64,000 nucleotides of DNA from NCBI RefSeq assembly GCF_007971025.1, contig NZ_CP042436.1:4898001-4962000 (forward strand), read 5' to 3'. This DNA comes from Mucilaginibacter ginsenosidivorans (GTDB lineage: Bacteria; Bacteroidota; Bacteroidia; Sphingobacteriales; Sphingobacteriaceae). Made by a program: the position numbers and the translations under genes. Numbering within the stretch: position 1 is the first letter of the stretch; each line of letters opens with the position of its first letter. Shown here piece after piece: positions 1 to 9,344 of the stretch. The notes under the pieces are model-generated. The model saw only the letters and a list, made by a program, of their open reading frames with translations. It had not been told where the DNA came from and did not search any database.

Positions 1-1172
1 TACAGGTAGTCTGTGCCGTGCTCAACTTTTGGTTTAATGGTGATAGCCAGGTCTTTGGTCATTTTGCCGCTTTCAACGGTTTCGATACAAACCTCTTCCA
101 GTGTTTTGCAGAACTTTATTAACTCTTTGTTATCGTCCAGCATGCCGCGGAACTCCAAACCTCTTGTCCATGCAAAAATAGATGCAATAGGGTTGGTTGA
201 TGTTGGCTTGCCAGCCTGGTGGTCGCGGTAGTGGCGGGTAACGGTACCATGCGCCGCTTCAGCCTCCATGGTTTTACCGTCGGGTGTAACCAGGGTGGAT
301 GTCATCAACCCTAACGATCCAAAGCCCTGTGCCACGGTGTCCGACTGTACGTCGCCGTCATAATTCTTGCAAGCCCAAACAAAGTTGCCATGCCATTTCA
401 GGGCCGAAGCCACCATATCGTCTATCAGGCGGTGCTCATAAGTCAGCTGGTTAGCTTCAAATTCCAGTTTGAATTCGTTCTCATATATCTCCTGGAAAAT
501 GTCCTTAAAACGGCCGTCATATTTTTTCAGGATGGTATTTTTTGTTGAAAGATACAAGGGCCATTTTTTCAGCAATGCCTGGTTAAAGCACGCGCGGGCA
601 AAGCCTTTTATCGATTCGTCGGTATTGTACATGGCCAGGGCAACACCATCGCCCTTAAAGTTGAACACTTCGTATGATTGTGGTTCGCCGCCGTCTTCGG
701 GAGTAAAGGTGATGGTCAGTTTACCTTTACCTTTGGTCAAAAAGTCGGTAGCCCGGTACTGGTCGCCAAACGCGTGACGGCCAATGCATATCGGTGCGGT
801 CCAGTTTGGCACCAGGCGCGGCACGTTCGACATCACGATAGGCTCGCGAAAAACCGTACCATCCAGTATATTACGGATAGTGCCGTTTGGCGATTTCCAC
901 ATTTGTTTTAAACCAAACTCTTCCACACGGGCCTCGTCAGGCGTAATGGTGGCGCATTTGATGCCTACGCCGTATTGTTTGATGGCGTTGGCTGCATCGA
1001 TAGTAACCTGGTCATTGGTCTCATCGCGGTATTCAATGCCAAGGTCGTAATACTTGATATCGAGGTCGAGATAAGGAGTGATCAGCTTATCCTTTATAAA
1101 TTTCCATATAATGCGGGTCATTTCATCCCCATCCAGTTCAACTACGGGATTTGCTACTTTGATTTTTGACAT
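1..1172 (-). CDS. icd: NADP-dependent isocitrate dehydrogenase, 3' end beyond window
   Basis: Oxidative decarboxylation of isocitrate to 2-oxoglutarate in the TCA cycle, in the cytoplasm. The minus-strand frame opens at ATG 1172 ([20 protein letters not shown]) and stays open for about 390 codons to the left edge, so only about 15-20 C-terminal residues are missing compared with the homodimeric family of about 410 residues. Visible family features are the substrate loop SPNGTIRN, the block FREPIV, and the metal-binding stretch [19 protein letters not shown] followed by AAHGTVTRH. This is the eukaryotic-like NADP-IDH subfamily common in Bacteroidota, not the E. coli type. It is divergent from the outer-membrane gene starting at 1382, with about 210 bp between. 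Identity is firm; cofactor preference follows from the subfamily. Confidence 0.95.
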   Translation of the reverse strand, partial: MSKIKVANPVVELDGDEMTRIIWKFIKDKLITPYLDLDIKYYDLGIEYRDETNDQVTIDAANAIKQYGVGIKCATITPDEARVEEFGLKQMWKSPNGTIRNILDGTVFREPIVMSNVPRLVPNWTAPICIGRHAFGDQYRATDFLTKGKGKLTITFTPEDGGEPQSYEVFNFKGDGVALAMYNTDESIKGFARACFNQALLKKWPLYLSTKNTILKKYDGRFKDIFQEIYENEFKLEFEANQLTYEHRLIDDMVASALKWHGNFVWACKNYDGDVQSDTVAQGFGSLGLMTSTLVTPDGKTMEAEAAHGTVTRHYRDHQAGKPTSTNPIASIFAWTRGLEFRGMLDDNKELIKFCKTLEEVCIETVESGKMTKDLAITIKPKVEHGTDYL

Positions 1173-1381
1173 AACAGGTATTCGTTTTTTTTCGTAAAAG
1201 GTCTCAAATATATAAAATTGACAATAGCTATTGTACTAAATACCATATTGAAATTATCGATACTTAACTAATTAATTCGTACGTTTTAGTATTGTTTTAT
1301 TGAAGAATGAAGTTATTTTTATAAAATTGTGGCACAAGAATAGCAGTATCTGATCCTACTTGTAATACCTGATAGTAAATT

Positions 1382-2092
1382 ATGACAAAATTTATACTAA
1401 GAATTACGCTTTTGACCTTGCTCACCTGCTTCACAGCTTTGGCATCAAAAGCGCAGGTAGGATACGATTATTCACAATACGACGTCGGCGCATCAGTAGG
1501 TTTTAATTCCTATTATGGCGATGTAGTGACATCACAATCAAGCAATTCGTTTAACCTGAACTTTGATTATAACCAAAGTGCCTTTATCAACTATATCCTG
1601 GAGATCCAGGTTGGTAAGGTGATGGGTGGCGATTCGACAAAAGATCTGTTAGGCAGGCAATTCTCTGCCGATTATACATCTTATGCCTTTAGGATACAGT
1701 TACAGGCCGGCGAGCTGATAGACTATTCGCAAAGCAAGGTGCTTAACGCTTTTAAGAATTTATATGTCGGGGGCGGTATAGGCATCATCTATAGCAATAT
1801 AAAAGAGATCAACCGGTACTCACTTCAGCTACCCGGATTTTATACCCCCGGCGAAAATAAAGCTAACCAGTTATTTTTTCCCGCCCGTATTGGCTACGAA
1901 CTAAAAATTTACAATAAATACAAGCGCCCCGATTTCAAGGTCGACGTTGGTTACCAATACAACTTCATTTTTGGCGATAACTTCGACGGTTTTAAAGCCG
2001 GCGCCCATAACGACGCTTACGGACAATTTACCATAGGGGTCAAGTTTTCCATTGGCGGCGTAACTTCCTACCGCAAGGATATCCAATACTAA
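1382..2092 (+). CDS. Outer-membrane beta-barrel protein, signal peptide
   Basis: A 236-residue exported protein of unknown specific role. Residues 1-24 form a signal peptide (hydrophobic LRITLLTLLTCFTALASKA, cleavage before QVGYDY). The rest alternates polar and aromatic residues typical of a small beta barrel, with repeated glycine-aromatic turns such as VGASVGFNSYYGDVV and YVGGGIGIIYSN, and a last strand YGQFTIGVKFSIGG. Length and layout fit the DUF6089 or OmpW-like small barrels common in Bacteroidota. It stands alone, 114 bp before the next gene on the same strand. Barrel fold is inferred from pattern; function is not known. Confidence 0.75.
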   Translation: MTKFILRITLLTLLTCFTALASKAQVGYDYSQYDVGASVGFNSYYGDVVTSQSSNSFNLNFDYNQSAFINYILEIQVGKVMGGDSTKDLLGRQFSADYTSYAFRIQLQAGELIDYSQSKVLNAFKNLYVGGGIGIIYSNIKEINRYSLQLPGFYTPGENKANQLFFPARIGYELKIYNKYKRPDFKVDVGYQYNFIFGDNFDGFKAGAHNDAYGQFTIGVKFSIGGVTSYRKDIQY

Positions 2093-2206
2093 ACCTTTGT
2101 AAAAAATAGGCTATAAACACCCTTCTTGCCAAATTAAGCAAGCAATTGTTGTAATTTCATTTGCTGCCCGGTTATATTTACGCTGATTTACTGTAAACCC
2201 AAGATA

Positions 2207-3730
2207 ATGAGAAAAACTTTACTCACCTTCATCGGCATCAGCCTGCTTGCCTTAACCGTTAAAGCGCAAACACCGGCTCCGGCGCCTCCAAAGAACACAC
2301 AAAAAATATCGCCAGGGCGTATAGTGCACGTCGATACGGCCGTAGTTACCAAACATACCGTTACCATCAAAGGTAAAACCATTCCCTATACCGCCACTGC
2401 CGGCATGATGCCGGTTTGGGAAGAAGACGGCAGGCCAACAGCGGGCGTTTTCTATACTTACTACGAACGCGACGATGTGCAGGACAGGGCATCGCGCCCA
2501 CTGGTTATATCGTTCAATGGCGGCCCTGGCACTCCCTCGGTCTGGATGGAACTGGGCTACACCGGCCCGCGACTGCTCAATACCGACGACGAAGGTTACC
2601 CTGTACAGCCATATGGCTTTAAAGAGAACCCGAATTCTATTCTTGATGTAGCTGACATTGTGTATGTCGACCCGGTTAATACAGGCTACTCCCGCCCGGT
2701 TAGTGCGGATATTCCAAAATCCAACTTCTTTGGTGTGAACGAGGATATCAAATACCTGGCGGAGTGGATAAACACATTCGTAACCCGCGAGAACAGGTGG
2801 GCATCTCCCAAATTCCTGATCGGGGAAAGCTATGGCACCACGCGCGTTTCGGGTCTGGCGCTTCAATTGCAGGATGCCGAATGGATGTACCTGAACGGCG
2901 TCATCCTGGTATCACCCACCGACCTGGGTATCGAGCGCAGCGGTCCGGTGCAGGAAGCGCTCAGCCTGCCCTATTTCTCGGCAACAGCGTGGTATCATAA
3001 AAAACTACCCGCCGACCTGCAGCAAAAAGACCTTACAGCTATGCTGCCCGAAGTTGAAAGCTTTACCGTTAATGAGCTTTTACCGGCCTTATCCAAAGGC
3101 GGATCGCTGGACGATGATCAGAAAAAAGCTATCGCCGCTAAAATATCACGCTACAGCGGCCTGTCCGAAAAAGTGATCATGGATAACAACCTGGTTATAT
3201 CCTATAACTTGTTCTGGAAGGAACTGCTGCGCGACCAGGGCTTTACCGTAGGCAGGCTCGACTCACGCTACAGGGGTATCGACAGTAAGACAGCTGGTGA
3301 CGGCCCGGATTATAACGCCGAGCTCACCGCCTGGCTGCATGAGTTTACCCCCGCTATCAACATTTACCTACGCAACGACCTGAATTATAAAACCGACCTG
3401 AAATACAACATGTTCGGCAATGTATGGCCATGGGATAATAAGAACGACCACACCGGCGAAAACCTGCGCCAGGCCATCGCTCAAAACCCCTATTTGCACT
3501 TATTGGTGCAATCGGGATACTTTGACGGCGCCTGCGATTATTTCAATGCCAAATACAGCATGTGGCAGCTCGATCCGAGCGGGCGACTGAAAGACCGCCT
3601 GAAATGGGAAGGTTACAAAAGCGGGCACATGATGTACCTGCGTAAAGAGGACCTGGCAACGGCGACAGAGAATTTGCGGAAATTTATTTTAGGCGCGATA
3701 CCGAAAGCAGGTCAGCCGGCAAAATATTGA
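2207..3730 (+). CDS. Secreted S10-family serine carboxypeptidase
   Basis: A 507-residue exported peptidase of family S10 that would remove C-terminal residues from peptides in the periplasm or outside the cell. A signal peptide ends near residue 20 (ALTVKA/QTP). The family oxyanion block SFNGGPG lies near residues 101-107. The catalytic serine is Ser208 in GESYG, the aspartate is Asp440 in SGYFDGACDY, and the histidine is His474 in KSGHMMY. These agree with the order Ser-Asp-His of the family. Length is normal for bacterial S10 members. No partner gene is evident; the nearest neighbour downstream is an unrelated acidic protein. Confidence 0.9.
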   Translation: MRKTLLTFIGISLLALTVKAQTPAPAPPKNTQKISPGRIVHVDTAVVTKHTVTIKGKTIPYTATAGMMPVWEEDGRPTAGVFYTYYERDDVQDRASRPLVISFNGGPGTPSVWMELGYTGPRLLNTDDEGYPVQPYGFKENPNSILDVADIVYVDPVNTGYSRPVSADIPKSNFFGVNEDIKYLAEWINTFVTRENRWASPKFLIGESYGTTRVSGLALQLQDAEWMYLNGVILVSPTDLGIERSGPVQEALSLPYFSATAWYHKKLPADLQQKDLTAMLPEVESFTVNELLPALSKGGSLDDDQKKAIAAKISRYSGLSEKVIMDNNLVISYNLFWKELLRDQGFTVGRLDSRYRGIDSKTAGDGPDYNAELTAWLHEFTPAINIYLRNDLNYKTDLKYNMFGNVWPWDNKNDHTGENLRQAIAQNPYLHLLVQSGYFDGACDYFNAKYSMWQLDPSGRLKDRLKWEGYKSGHMMYLRKEDLATATENLRKFILGAIPKAGQPAKY

Positions 3731-3865
3731 TATTCGTCACTAATGGTTTTTATTGCCTTTAAAAAAAGCGGGTAAATATATTATTTGCGTAATTTTATGC
3801 TTGTGCCACTCCTGCAGCACAAACTAAATTATACGGCTAATGTTTACTATTTAAAACCATAGATC

Positions 3866-4297
3866 ATGAGCGCCAAAAGACCGCATTCCCGCTTCGATAA
3901 CGATGATGACGACAGGGACAAATATTTGAAAGACAGTTTAAGCGAAGAATCTGAGACTGAAGATCTTTCATACAACGCTGACGACGACAGCTTCGAATAC
4001 GACGTTGAAAGTGACGACCCGGACTATCAGCACCCCGATCCGTATAACACTTCGGTTAAGAACGGCGCTGATATGGATTCGACCTACGACGAGGCGAATC
4101 CTTTTGATGCTGTTGACGAATATATTCCAAACGAATCGCTGGAAACCGATGTGGACGATCTTGCTATGCATATCGACAAAGGAAAGATCGTTAGGCTGGA
4201 CCCTATAGATGAGATCATCTCCCGAACGCCGGAGGATAGCCGCCCCGACCTCGATGAGGAAGGTTACCCAAAAAATGACAGGCCAAAACATCCCTAA
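3866..4297 (+). CDS. Acidic hypothetical protein (143 aa)
   Basis: A 143-residue soluble protein with no signal peptide and no recognised domain. It is extremely rich in Asp and Glu (for example NDDDDRDK near residue 12 and several DDD clusters) and has a basic N-terminus, MSAKRPHSR. Low complexity and lack of hydrophobic core suggest a disordered protein. The C-terminal part (GKIVRLDPIDEIISRTPEDSRPDLDEEGYP) is less biased and may be the conserved portion. Codon use looks like that of its neighbours, so it is probably a real gene. Function unknown; compare the even more acidic 75-residue protein at 9682. Confidence 0.6.
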   Translation: MSAKRPHSRFDNDDDDRDKYLKDSLSEESETEDLSYNADDDSFEYDVESDDPDYQHPDPYNTSVKNGADMDSTYDEANPFDAVDEYIPNESLETDVDDLAMHIDKGKIVRLDPIDEIISRTPEDSRPDLDEEGYPKNDRPKHP

Positions 4298-4434
4298 AAA
4301 TTCCAAACCAAATGTCATTTCGATTTGCTGAATAGCGGAGAGAAACCTTAGACAAAGTGCATATCGTTTATTCTTGTTGAAGGTAATCTAAAGGAAATGA
4401 CATAGATTAACATTATTAACTAATATCTACCACT

Positions 4435-4725
4435 ATGTTTATTATCGACATCCATTACACCGCCCCGCTTGAAGAAGTAGATAAGCATATCGAGGGCCAT
4501 ACCGCCTATTTGCAAAAATACATCGGAAATAATACTTTTATTGTCACCGGTCGTAAAGTGCCGCGCACGGGCGGCATCCTTATCGCAAATGCCGGATCGA
4601 AGGAGGAGGTTGAAAAGATCATTACCGAGGACCCTTTTTACCAGCATAAAGTGGCTGAAATGACCATTACTGAGTTCCTGCATGCCCGCCATAACCCCGC
4701 TTTAGATGGCTTGCTGGGTAGCTAG
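4435..4725 (+). CDS. YciI family protein
   Basis: A 96-residue protein of the YciI (YCII-related) family, a small ferredoxin-like fold that usually acts as a dimer. The pattern fits: first strand MFIIDIHYTAPLEEVDKHIEGH with the conserved histidine near residue 22, then a glycine turn at GRKVPRTGGILIAN, and the family block EDPFYQHKVAEMTITEF at residues 65-81. The biochemical role of most members is unknown; some catalyse dehalogenation or related chemistry. Its stop codon overlaps the stop of the convergent gene at 4722 by 4 bp. Confidence 0.88.
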   Translation: MFIIDIHYTAPLEEVDKHIEGHTAYLQKYIGNNTFIVTGRKVPRTGGILIANAGSKEEVEKIITEDPFYQHKVAEMTITEFLHARHNPALDGLLGS

Positions 4726-5999
4726 TTACTAATCTTATAATCCCAGGGTAACAGGTACGACACTTTTCCATTGGCCATATAGCCGTCGGTAAATATTTCG
4801 CCTTCGTTGTACCCTCCGTTGGGGTATATCACCAACTCTTTTTTTGGGGTAAGTATCATCAGCGAATACTGCATATTACGCGGCTCTTTCCGGCGGAAGT
4901 AAACCTGTTTTTCCGTCACATTAAAGCCAACGTTTTTAACGGGCAGCTGGAAGTGCACCTGTTTCACCCCGTGATTTTCGGCATATTGTATCATCACTGT
5001 ATCGTGCATGTGCAGGCGGGCGTTCTGGGTTTGCAGGTCGAGTGTAAGGCTATCCCGCAACGATACGGATGTGGTGTCCCTGATCACGTAATCCGGTTCG
5101 CCAAGTTTTGCTTCATAATAAAATACACTGTCACGATTTCCGTTGGCCATGGATGCCAGCGTAACTGTATTTGGGCTGCGGTTCTCCTGGTAAGCCTTTG
5201 CAAGGGCGTCCGACTCAAGATGCTGTACCCTGAGTTTTTCCGGATTCTTCTTTAAATGAATAGCAATAACTGTAAAGCCCCGGCGGGAATAGTTCTTTTT
5301 ATACACCGACCGGATAAAATCCATCTTCGAGCCGCTGTAGGCTATTTTGCGGTTCCTGATAAACTTATTCTGCTCGGCCGAATCGACAGGAGTTAGGGGT
5401 TCAAAAAGCGCCGTAATATCCGTGCTAACCAGCAGCGTTTTGAAAGAATAATGAAACGTATTAAGGTCGATCTTATATAAATAACCCAGCGCCCGGTTTT
5501 CGACCAGCAGCGTATTTCGCGAAGTGACGGTCAGTTCGCCGTCCGCTTTACTGTAGTGGAAAACCAGCACTTCGGGGTTTTTGATGGTACATTTTTTTGC
5601 AAACGCCGATGTACCTATAAAATGATCGGTAAAAAGGTTGCGCCACTTCTGCCAGCCTTTCAACGGGTCGGCAGTGATCACTACTTCATTTAGCACGGCA
5701 TTTTTGGGGTCGACGGCGATGATCAATACACCCTCCGGCTGCCCGGTATGGAGTAATAATACCCTCTTTTTAAAAGATATATGTGACACTACAAGGTCTA
5801 TCCTGCCGCTATAGTCGGCCTTTAAGGTAAACTCGCCCTTGTCGTTCGTGGTGGTGCCTACCGAACTGTTATTGATGTAGACCGACGCCCCGGCTACAGG
5901 CAGGCTGCCCACCGAACTAATGACTTTTCCGGAAATATTTACCTGTGCACAGGCAATTGTAGAAATAAAAATAAAGCAGACGAAGAATAAGGTTCTCAT
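4722..5999 (-). CDS. Carboxypeptidase-regulatory-like domain protein, secreted
   Basis: A 425-residue exported protein. A signal peptide spans residues 1-18 (MRTLFFVCFIFISTIACA/QVN). Residues 20-95 are a carboxypeptidase D regulatory-like beta-sandwich with the typical sequence ISGKVISS...PVAGASVYINNSSVGTTTN, as seen at the start of SusC proteins and of many standalone surface proteins in Bacteroidota. The rest (about 100-425) is a large beta-rich domain of unknown function found in such standalone proteins. There is no TonB plug or barrel, so it is not a receptor. It converges on the YciI gene with overlapping stop codons. Role unknown, probably envelope. Confidence 0.75.
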   Translation of the reverse strand: MRTLFFVCFIFISTIACAQVNISGKVISSVGSLPVAGASVYINNSSVGTTTNDKGEFTLKADYSGRIDLVVSHISFKKRVLLLHTGQPEGVLIIAVDPKNAVLNEVVITADPLKGWQKWRNLFTDHFIGTSAFAKKCTIKNPEVLVFHYSKADGELTVTSRNTLLVENRALGYLYKIDLNTFHYSFKTLLVSTDITALFEPLTPVDSAEQNKFIRNRKIAYSGSKMDFIRSVYKKNYSRRGFTVIAIHLKKNPEKLRVQHLESDALAKAYQENRSPNTVTLASMANGNRDSVFYYEAKLGEPDYVIRDTTSVSLRDSLTLDLQTQNARLHMHDTVMIQYAENHGVKQVHFQLPVKNVGFNVTEKQVYFRRKEPRNMQYSLMILTPKKELVIYPNGGYNEGEIFTDGYMANGKVSYLLPWDYKISN

Positions 6000-6071
6000 A
6001 ACAGAATAGGAGGCAGGTATTGATGTATTTGATCAAATATTGCTAATTTTATTTTCATTTCAAACAATTAC

Positions 6072-6683
6072 ATGGGACAATACAATGAACGGGTTGATGC
6101 CTACATCGCCAAATCAGCCGATTTTGCGAAACCAATACTCATACATATCAGGGAAGTGGTTCACCGCGCCTCACCTTTAATAAACGAAACCGTAAAATGG
6201 GGCATGCCTTTTTTCGATTATAAGGGACCTATTTGTATGATGGCTGCTTTTAAGCAACACCTGGGATTCGGCTTCTGGAAGGCGTCCCGGTTAAATGACC
6301 CGGAACAGTTACTGCAGGGCAGCGACGATGAAGCAGCCGCCGGCAGCTTTGGCCGTATCGTTACCATGAACGACCTGCCATCGGACGAGGCTATCATCGA
6401 TTTTGTGCAACAGATGATCAAACTGAACGAGAGCGGCGTTAAAGAACCAAAGAAACCAGCAGTACCCAAAGCTGAACTGGAAACGCCCGCCGACTTTGAT
6501 AAACTGCTGCGGAATAATCTGGCGGCCATGGATAATTTCGAAAAATTCAGCCCTTCAAAAAAACGCGAATACCTGGAATGGTTTGCCGAAGCCAAATCGG
6601 AAGCCACCCGCCAGAAACGCATAGACCAGGCGCTGGAATGGATAGCCGAGGGGAAATCGAGGAATTGGAAGTATCAAAGGTAG
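6072..6683 (+). CDS. DUF1801 / YdeI family protein
   Basis: A 203-residue cytoplasmic protein with two recognisable parts. Residues about 15-115 match the DUF1801 fold (ADFAKPILIHIREVVHRASPLINETVKWGMPFFDYKG...), and residues about 135-200 match the YdeI/OmpD-associated helical domain (PADFDKLLRNNLAAMDNFEKFSPSKKREYLEWFAEAKSEATRQKRI). This two-domain layout is a standard YdeI protein. Members are linked to stress and peptide resistance in some bacteria, but the mechanism is unknown. It is separated by 21 bp from the membrane protein that follows on the same strand. Confidence 0.85.
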   Translation: MGQYNERVDAYIAKSADFAKPILIHIREVVHRASPLINETVKWGMPFFDYKGPICMMAAFKQHLGFGFWKASRLNDPEQLLQGSDDEAAAGSFGRIVTMNDLPSDEAIIDFVQQMIKLNESGVKEPKKPAVPKAELETPADFDKLLRNNLAAMDNFEKFSPSKKREYLEWFAEAKSEATRQKRIDQALEWIAEGKSRNWKYQR

Positions 6684-6704
6684 GTTTGCTGATTACTTGA
6701 TTTT

Positions 6705-7190
6705 ATGATTGTGTTAATGTTGACCGGTGTTAAAGGATTTTTAAAACGACCCTGTAATTGGTTTTTTTTGATAGCTATGATATTGCTGATGGTTTCTTTA
6801 TTCCAGTTTGGCGAAGTGGCGGATATAATCTTGCATGACGGCTACTACGTCATTCCGCTAAATTATGAAATATGGGCTTTAGTGGCGGTATTGCTAATTG
6901 TATGGACTTTATACAGATTGTTAGATAACATGCTTTTGAGTAAACGACTTTCCTGGCTGCATGTAGGGGCAACTATTCTCGTTTTCTTACTAATAAAGGT
7001 ATGGATCGTAATATTATCACATACTAAGATAACAGTTTATTCCCCCAAGGATTATCTGGAAAACAACAGTAGACAGACAATGTTTTGGAGGCCGGTGATT
7101 ATTATATTCATTATAGGCCAGCTTGCTTTTATTGTAAATATTATTGGAGGTATTGTTCGGTATTTATTCAAAAAGAAAGCCAGTTATTGA
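6705..7190 (+). CDS. Hypothetical four-helix membrane protein
   Basis: A 161-residue protein with four predicted transmembrane segments: about residues 17-36 (NWFFLIAMILLMVSLFQF), 56-74 (IWALVAVLLIVWTLYRLL), 85-105 (VGATILVFLLIKVWIVIL) and 130-153 (VIIIFIIGQLAFIVNIIGGIV), then a basic tail. It has no recognised domain. The base composition is more AT-rich than that of the preceding gene. It may be cotranscribed with the YdeI-type gene 21 bp upstream. Function unknown. Confidence 0.6.
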   Translation: MIVLMLTGVKGFLKRPCNWFFLIAMILLMVSLFQFGEVADIILHDGYYVIPLNYEIWALVAVLLIVWTLYRLLDNMLLSKRLSWLHVGATILVFLLIKVWIVILSHTKITVYSPKDYLENNSRQTMFWRPVIIIFIIGQLAFIVNIIGGIVRYLFKKKASY

Positions 7191-7314
7191 TTACGAATAT
7201 TTCGGCTTAGTGCCCTTATTAATTGCATTATTTAAAGAATATTAATTTTCAAGACAAAAAAATATTAGAAAAGTCTTCTCGACTTATACGGACTTAGGGG
7301 ACTTCCCGACCACT

Positions 7315-8013
7315 TCAAAAATCCAGCGGCCCCAACCGCCGCATATTCTTCCTGATCAAATACTGCCGGTGCTGCACATAACCGCTGGGGTTGGTAGGCG
7401 ACCATTTGAGCGGGTCGGGCCAGATGGACGCTATAGCGGCGGCTTCGTGCTGGTTAAGGTCGGCGGCCGACTTGTGGAAGTAGGCTTGCGAGGCAGCTTC
7501 GACACCGTAAATGCCATCGCCCATTTCAATCTCGTTCAGGTACACCTCCATAATGCGCTTTTTGCTCCAGAATATCTCTATCAGCAGGGTAAAATAAGCC
7601 TCAAAGCCTTTGCGTACGTAGGATCGGCCCTGCCAAAGGAAAACGTTTTTGGCTGTTTGCTGCGATATGGTACTGCCGCCCTGTAGCTTGTGGCTATGCG
7701 CATTTTTATCGATGGCGCGTTCCATCGCCTTAAAATCGAACCCGAAATGGTCCAGGAACTTTTGGTCCTCGGCCGCTACGGCTGCTCGCTTCATCGGGTC
7801 GGCAATACTGTCAAAGTCTATCCATTTTTTATCGATCTTCCAGTCCTTGCCGTCGGCTTTGCGTTCGAACCCGCGCGAAATCATCAGCCAGGTAACAGGA
7901 GGGTTTACAAAACGGTAAAGAATAACCCAGAAAATAGAAATGCCGAAGAAAAGGATAATGGTGAGTTTGAGTATTCTCAGGATAAGCTTCAGCAGGCCGG
8001 GTTTAAATTTCAT
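7315..8013 (-). CDS. mtgA: Monofunctional biosynthetic peptidoglycan transglycosylase
   Basis: Polymerises lipid II into glycan strands at the periplasmic face of the inner membrane. The 232 residues are normal for MtgA. One transmembrane anchor lies at about residues 11-34, followed by a GT51 domain. Visible motifs are AAEDQKFLDHFGFD, with the catalytic glutamate at Glu82, and GGSTISQQTAKNVFLW, with EVYLNEIEMGDGIYGVEAAS after it. The transpeptidase domain of class A PBPs is absent, which distinguishes it from them. It is a single gene downstream of the ribosomal operon on the same strand, separated from it by about 240 bp containing a terminator. Confidence 0.95.
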   Translation of the reverse strand: MKFKPGLLKLILRILKLTIILFFGISIFWVILYRFVNPPVTWLMISRGFERKADGKDWKIDKKWIDFDSIADPMKRAAVAAEDQKFLDHFGFDFKAMERAIDKNAHSHKLQGGSTISQQTAKNVFLWQGRSYVRKGFEAYFTLLIEIFWSKKRIMEVYLNEIEMGDGIYGVEAASQAYFHKSAADLNQHEAAAIASIWPDPLKWSPTNPSGYVQHRQYLIRKNMRRLGPLDF

Positions 8014-8087
8014 TAAGCGAAAATATCTGAATTATTCCGAATGTAGGAGGTTCAATTTCGAAATTTATTTAGATGGAACATCTCAGC

Positions 8088-8170
8088 GCCTCCGTGAAAA
8101 GTTCTGCGTCCTTTGTGGTTACAAATTTTACCACGGAGTGCACGAAGGAGGCACAGAGTATACAGAGACT
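8088..8170. repeat. Imperfect palindromic intergenic repeat
   Basis: Between mtgA and rplI, arms at 8088-8096 (GCCTCCGTG) and 8141-8152 (CACGAAGGAGGC) are near-inverted copies, with inner near-inverted segments CTTTGTGGTT (8111-8120) and ACCACGGAG (8130-8138). The style (CACGGAG and CACAGAG words around a palindromic core) resembles a short sequence recurring between genes in many bacterial genomes. Only one copy is in this window, so its repeat status across the genome is an inference. Confidence 0.45.
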
Positions 8171-8178
8171 TTGTTCAA

Positions 8179-8213
8179 CAAAAAAGGTGTTCAGCTTTTA
8201 CTAAACACCTTTT
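8179..8213 (-). terminator. Rho-independent terminator of rpsF-rpsR-rplI
   Basis: Read on the minus strand, AAAGGTGTT (8212-8204) pairs perfectly with AACACCTTT (8191-8183) around a 12-nt loop and is followed by a run of T. It lies about 40 bp after the rplI stop codon, the expected place for the end of the ribosomal operon transcript. Confidence 0.85.
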
Positions 8214-8224
8214 ATAGATCTAAT

Positions 8225-8240
8225 CCTGATAGCTATCGGG
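8225..8240. repeat. Short palindrome CCTGATAGCTATCGGG
   Basis: A 16-bp near-perfect palindrome just after rplI, centred on the AGCT core. Words of the form CCCGATAGCTATCGGG are frequent between genes in this phylum (general knowledge). Here it sits between the rplI stop and the terminator hairpin. Confidence 0.45.
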
Positions 8241-8252
8241 ACGAAATCAAAA

Positions 8253-8696
8253 TTACTCTGCTACTACTTCGAACGGAACTTTCACCTTCACTTCTTTGTG
8301 CAGGTTAAGGTTTGCGGTGTATTCACCAACAAATTTAGGTTCGGTATCAAAAGTGATGCGGCGGCGGTCAACCTCAAAGCCTTCTTTTTTCAAAGCGTCG
8401 GCTATCTGTATAGTGTTGATGGCACCGAATATTTTACCGGTTTCGCCTGCTTTAGCGCCAATGGTCAGTTTTACACCTTCCAGTTTAGCAGCAATAGCAT
8501 CAGCGTCCTTGCGTATTTTCTCTTGTTTGAATGCTGCCTGTTTCAGGTTTTCGGCCAAAACTTTGCGGGCAGATTCAGTGGCTTGTTGCGCAAAGCCTTT
8601 TGGGATAAGGTAGTTGCGGCCATAGCCTGGTTTTACATTGACGATATCGTCTTTTTCGCCCAGGTTCTTAACGTCTTGTTTCAAAATAACTTCCAT
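8253..8696 (-). CDS. rplI: 50S ribosomal protein L9
   Basis: Binds 23S rRNA and forms the long L1-side arm of the large subunit. The 147 residues match L9: N-terminal domain MEVILKQDVKNLGEKDDIVNV followed by KPGYGRNYLIPKGFA, a long connecting helix, and the C-terminal domain with LTIGAKAGETGKIFGAINT. It is the last gene of the rpsF-rpsR-rplI operon, 16 bp after rpsR, and ends before a clear terminator. Confidence 0.98.
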   Translation of the reverse strand: MEVILKQDVKNLGEKDDIVNVKPGYGRNYLIPKGFAQQATESARKVLAENLKQAAFKQEKIRKDADAIAAKLEGVKLTIGAKAGETGKIFGAINTIQIADALKKEGFEVDRRRITFDTEPKFVGEYTANLNLHKEVKVKVPFEVVAE

Positions 8697-8712
8697 TGTG
8701 TTTGCCTCCTGG

Positions 8713-8976
8713 TTATTTTAACGAATCTGTTACATACGGAAGTAAACCGATGTGGCGTGCACGCTTAACAGCCTGTGCCACTTTACGCTGAAATTTCAGT
8801 GAAGTACCGGTCAAACGGCGTGGTAATACTTTACCCTGGTCGTTGATGAACTTTAAAAGAAATTTCTCGTCTTTGTAATCGATGTACTTGATGCCGTTCT
8901 TTTTGAAGCGGCAATATTTTTTGCGGTTATCCTCCACTTTGGGAGCGGTAACGTACTGGATCTGGTCGTTTGCCAT
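8713..8976 (-). CDS. rpsR: 30S ribosomal protein S18
   Basis: Small-subunit protein that pairs with S6 on 16S rRNA. The 87 residues carry the S18 signature ([37 protein letters not shown], then [21 protein letters not shown]). Its ATG overlaps the rpsF stop codon by one base (TAATG at 8978-8974), so the two are translationally coupled. As is usual in Bacteroidota, no ssb gene lies between rpsF and rpsR. Confidence 0.98.
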   Translation of the reverse strand: MANDQIQYVTAPKVEDNRKKYCRFKKNGIKYIDYKDEKFLLKFINDQGKVLPRRLTGTSLKFQRKVAQAVKRARHIGLLPYVTDSLK

Positions 8977-9344
8977 TATTTTGCTGCCTCCTCTGCTTTA
9001 ACGGTTTTTTTCTGGTTGAAAGCACCGCTGCGTTTTTTCTCGTTGTAAGCAATGGCATGTTTGTCCAATGCAATAGTGAGGAAACGCAGAACGCGCTCAT
9101 CACGACGGAATTCAACCTCCAATTTGTTAATTAAATCACCCGGAGCCTTGTATTCTGTTAAGTGATAGTACCCTGTCGTCTTTTTTTGGATCGGGTACGC
9201 TAGTTTCTTCAAACCCCAATTATCCTCCTGGACAATTTCGGCTCCGCCATCGGTTAAGATCTTGCTGAATTTGGCAATAGCCTCCTTAGCAGTTTCTTCC
9301 GAAAGCAACGGGGTAAGAATGATCACGGTTTCGTACTGTTGCAT
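8976..9344 (-). CDS. rpsF: 30S ribosomal protein S6
   Basis: Small-subunit protein that binds 16S rRNA as a heterodimer with S18. The 122 residues start [17 protein letters not shown] and include [19 protein letters not shown] and [14 protein letters not shown], all typical of S6, with a lysine-rich tail of about 15 residues ([11 protein letters not shown]). First gene of the operon; a strong Bacteroidota promoter box lies about 45 bp upstream. Confidence 0.98.
   Translation of the reverse strand: MQQYETVIILTPLLSEETAKEAIAKFSKILTDGGAEIVQEDNWGLKKLAYPIQKKTTGYYHLTEYKAPGDLINKLEVEFRRDERVLRFLTIALDKHAIAYNEKKRSGAFNQKKTVKAEEAAK

Noticed and set aside
469-1169. Several short plus-strand frames at the left end
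   Set aside because: All are antisense to isocitrate dehydrogenase, which reads through the whole stretch with family motifs.
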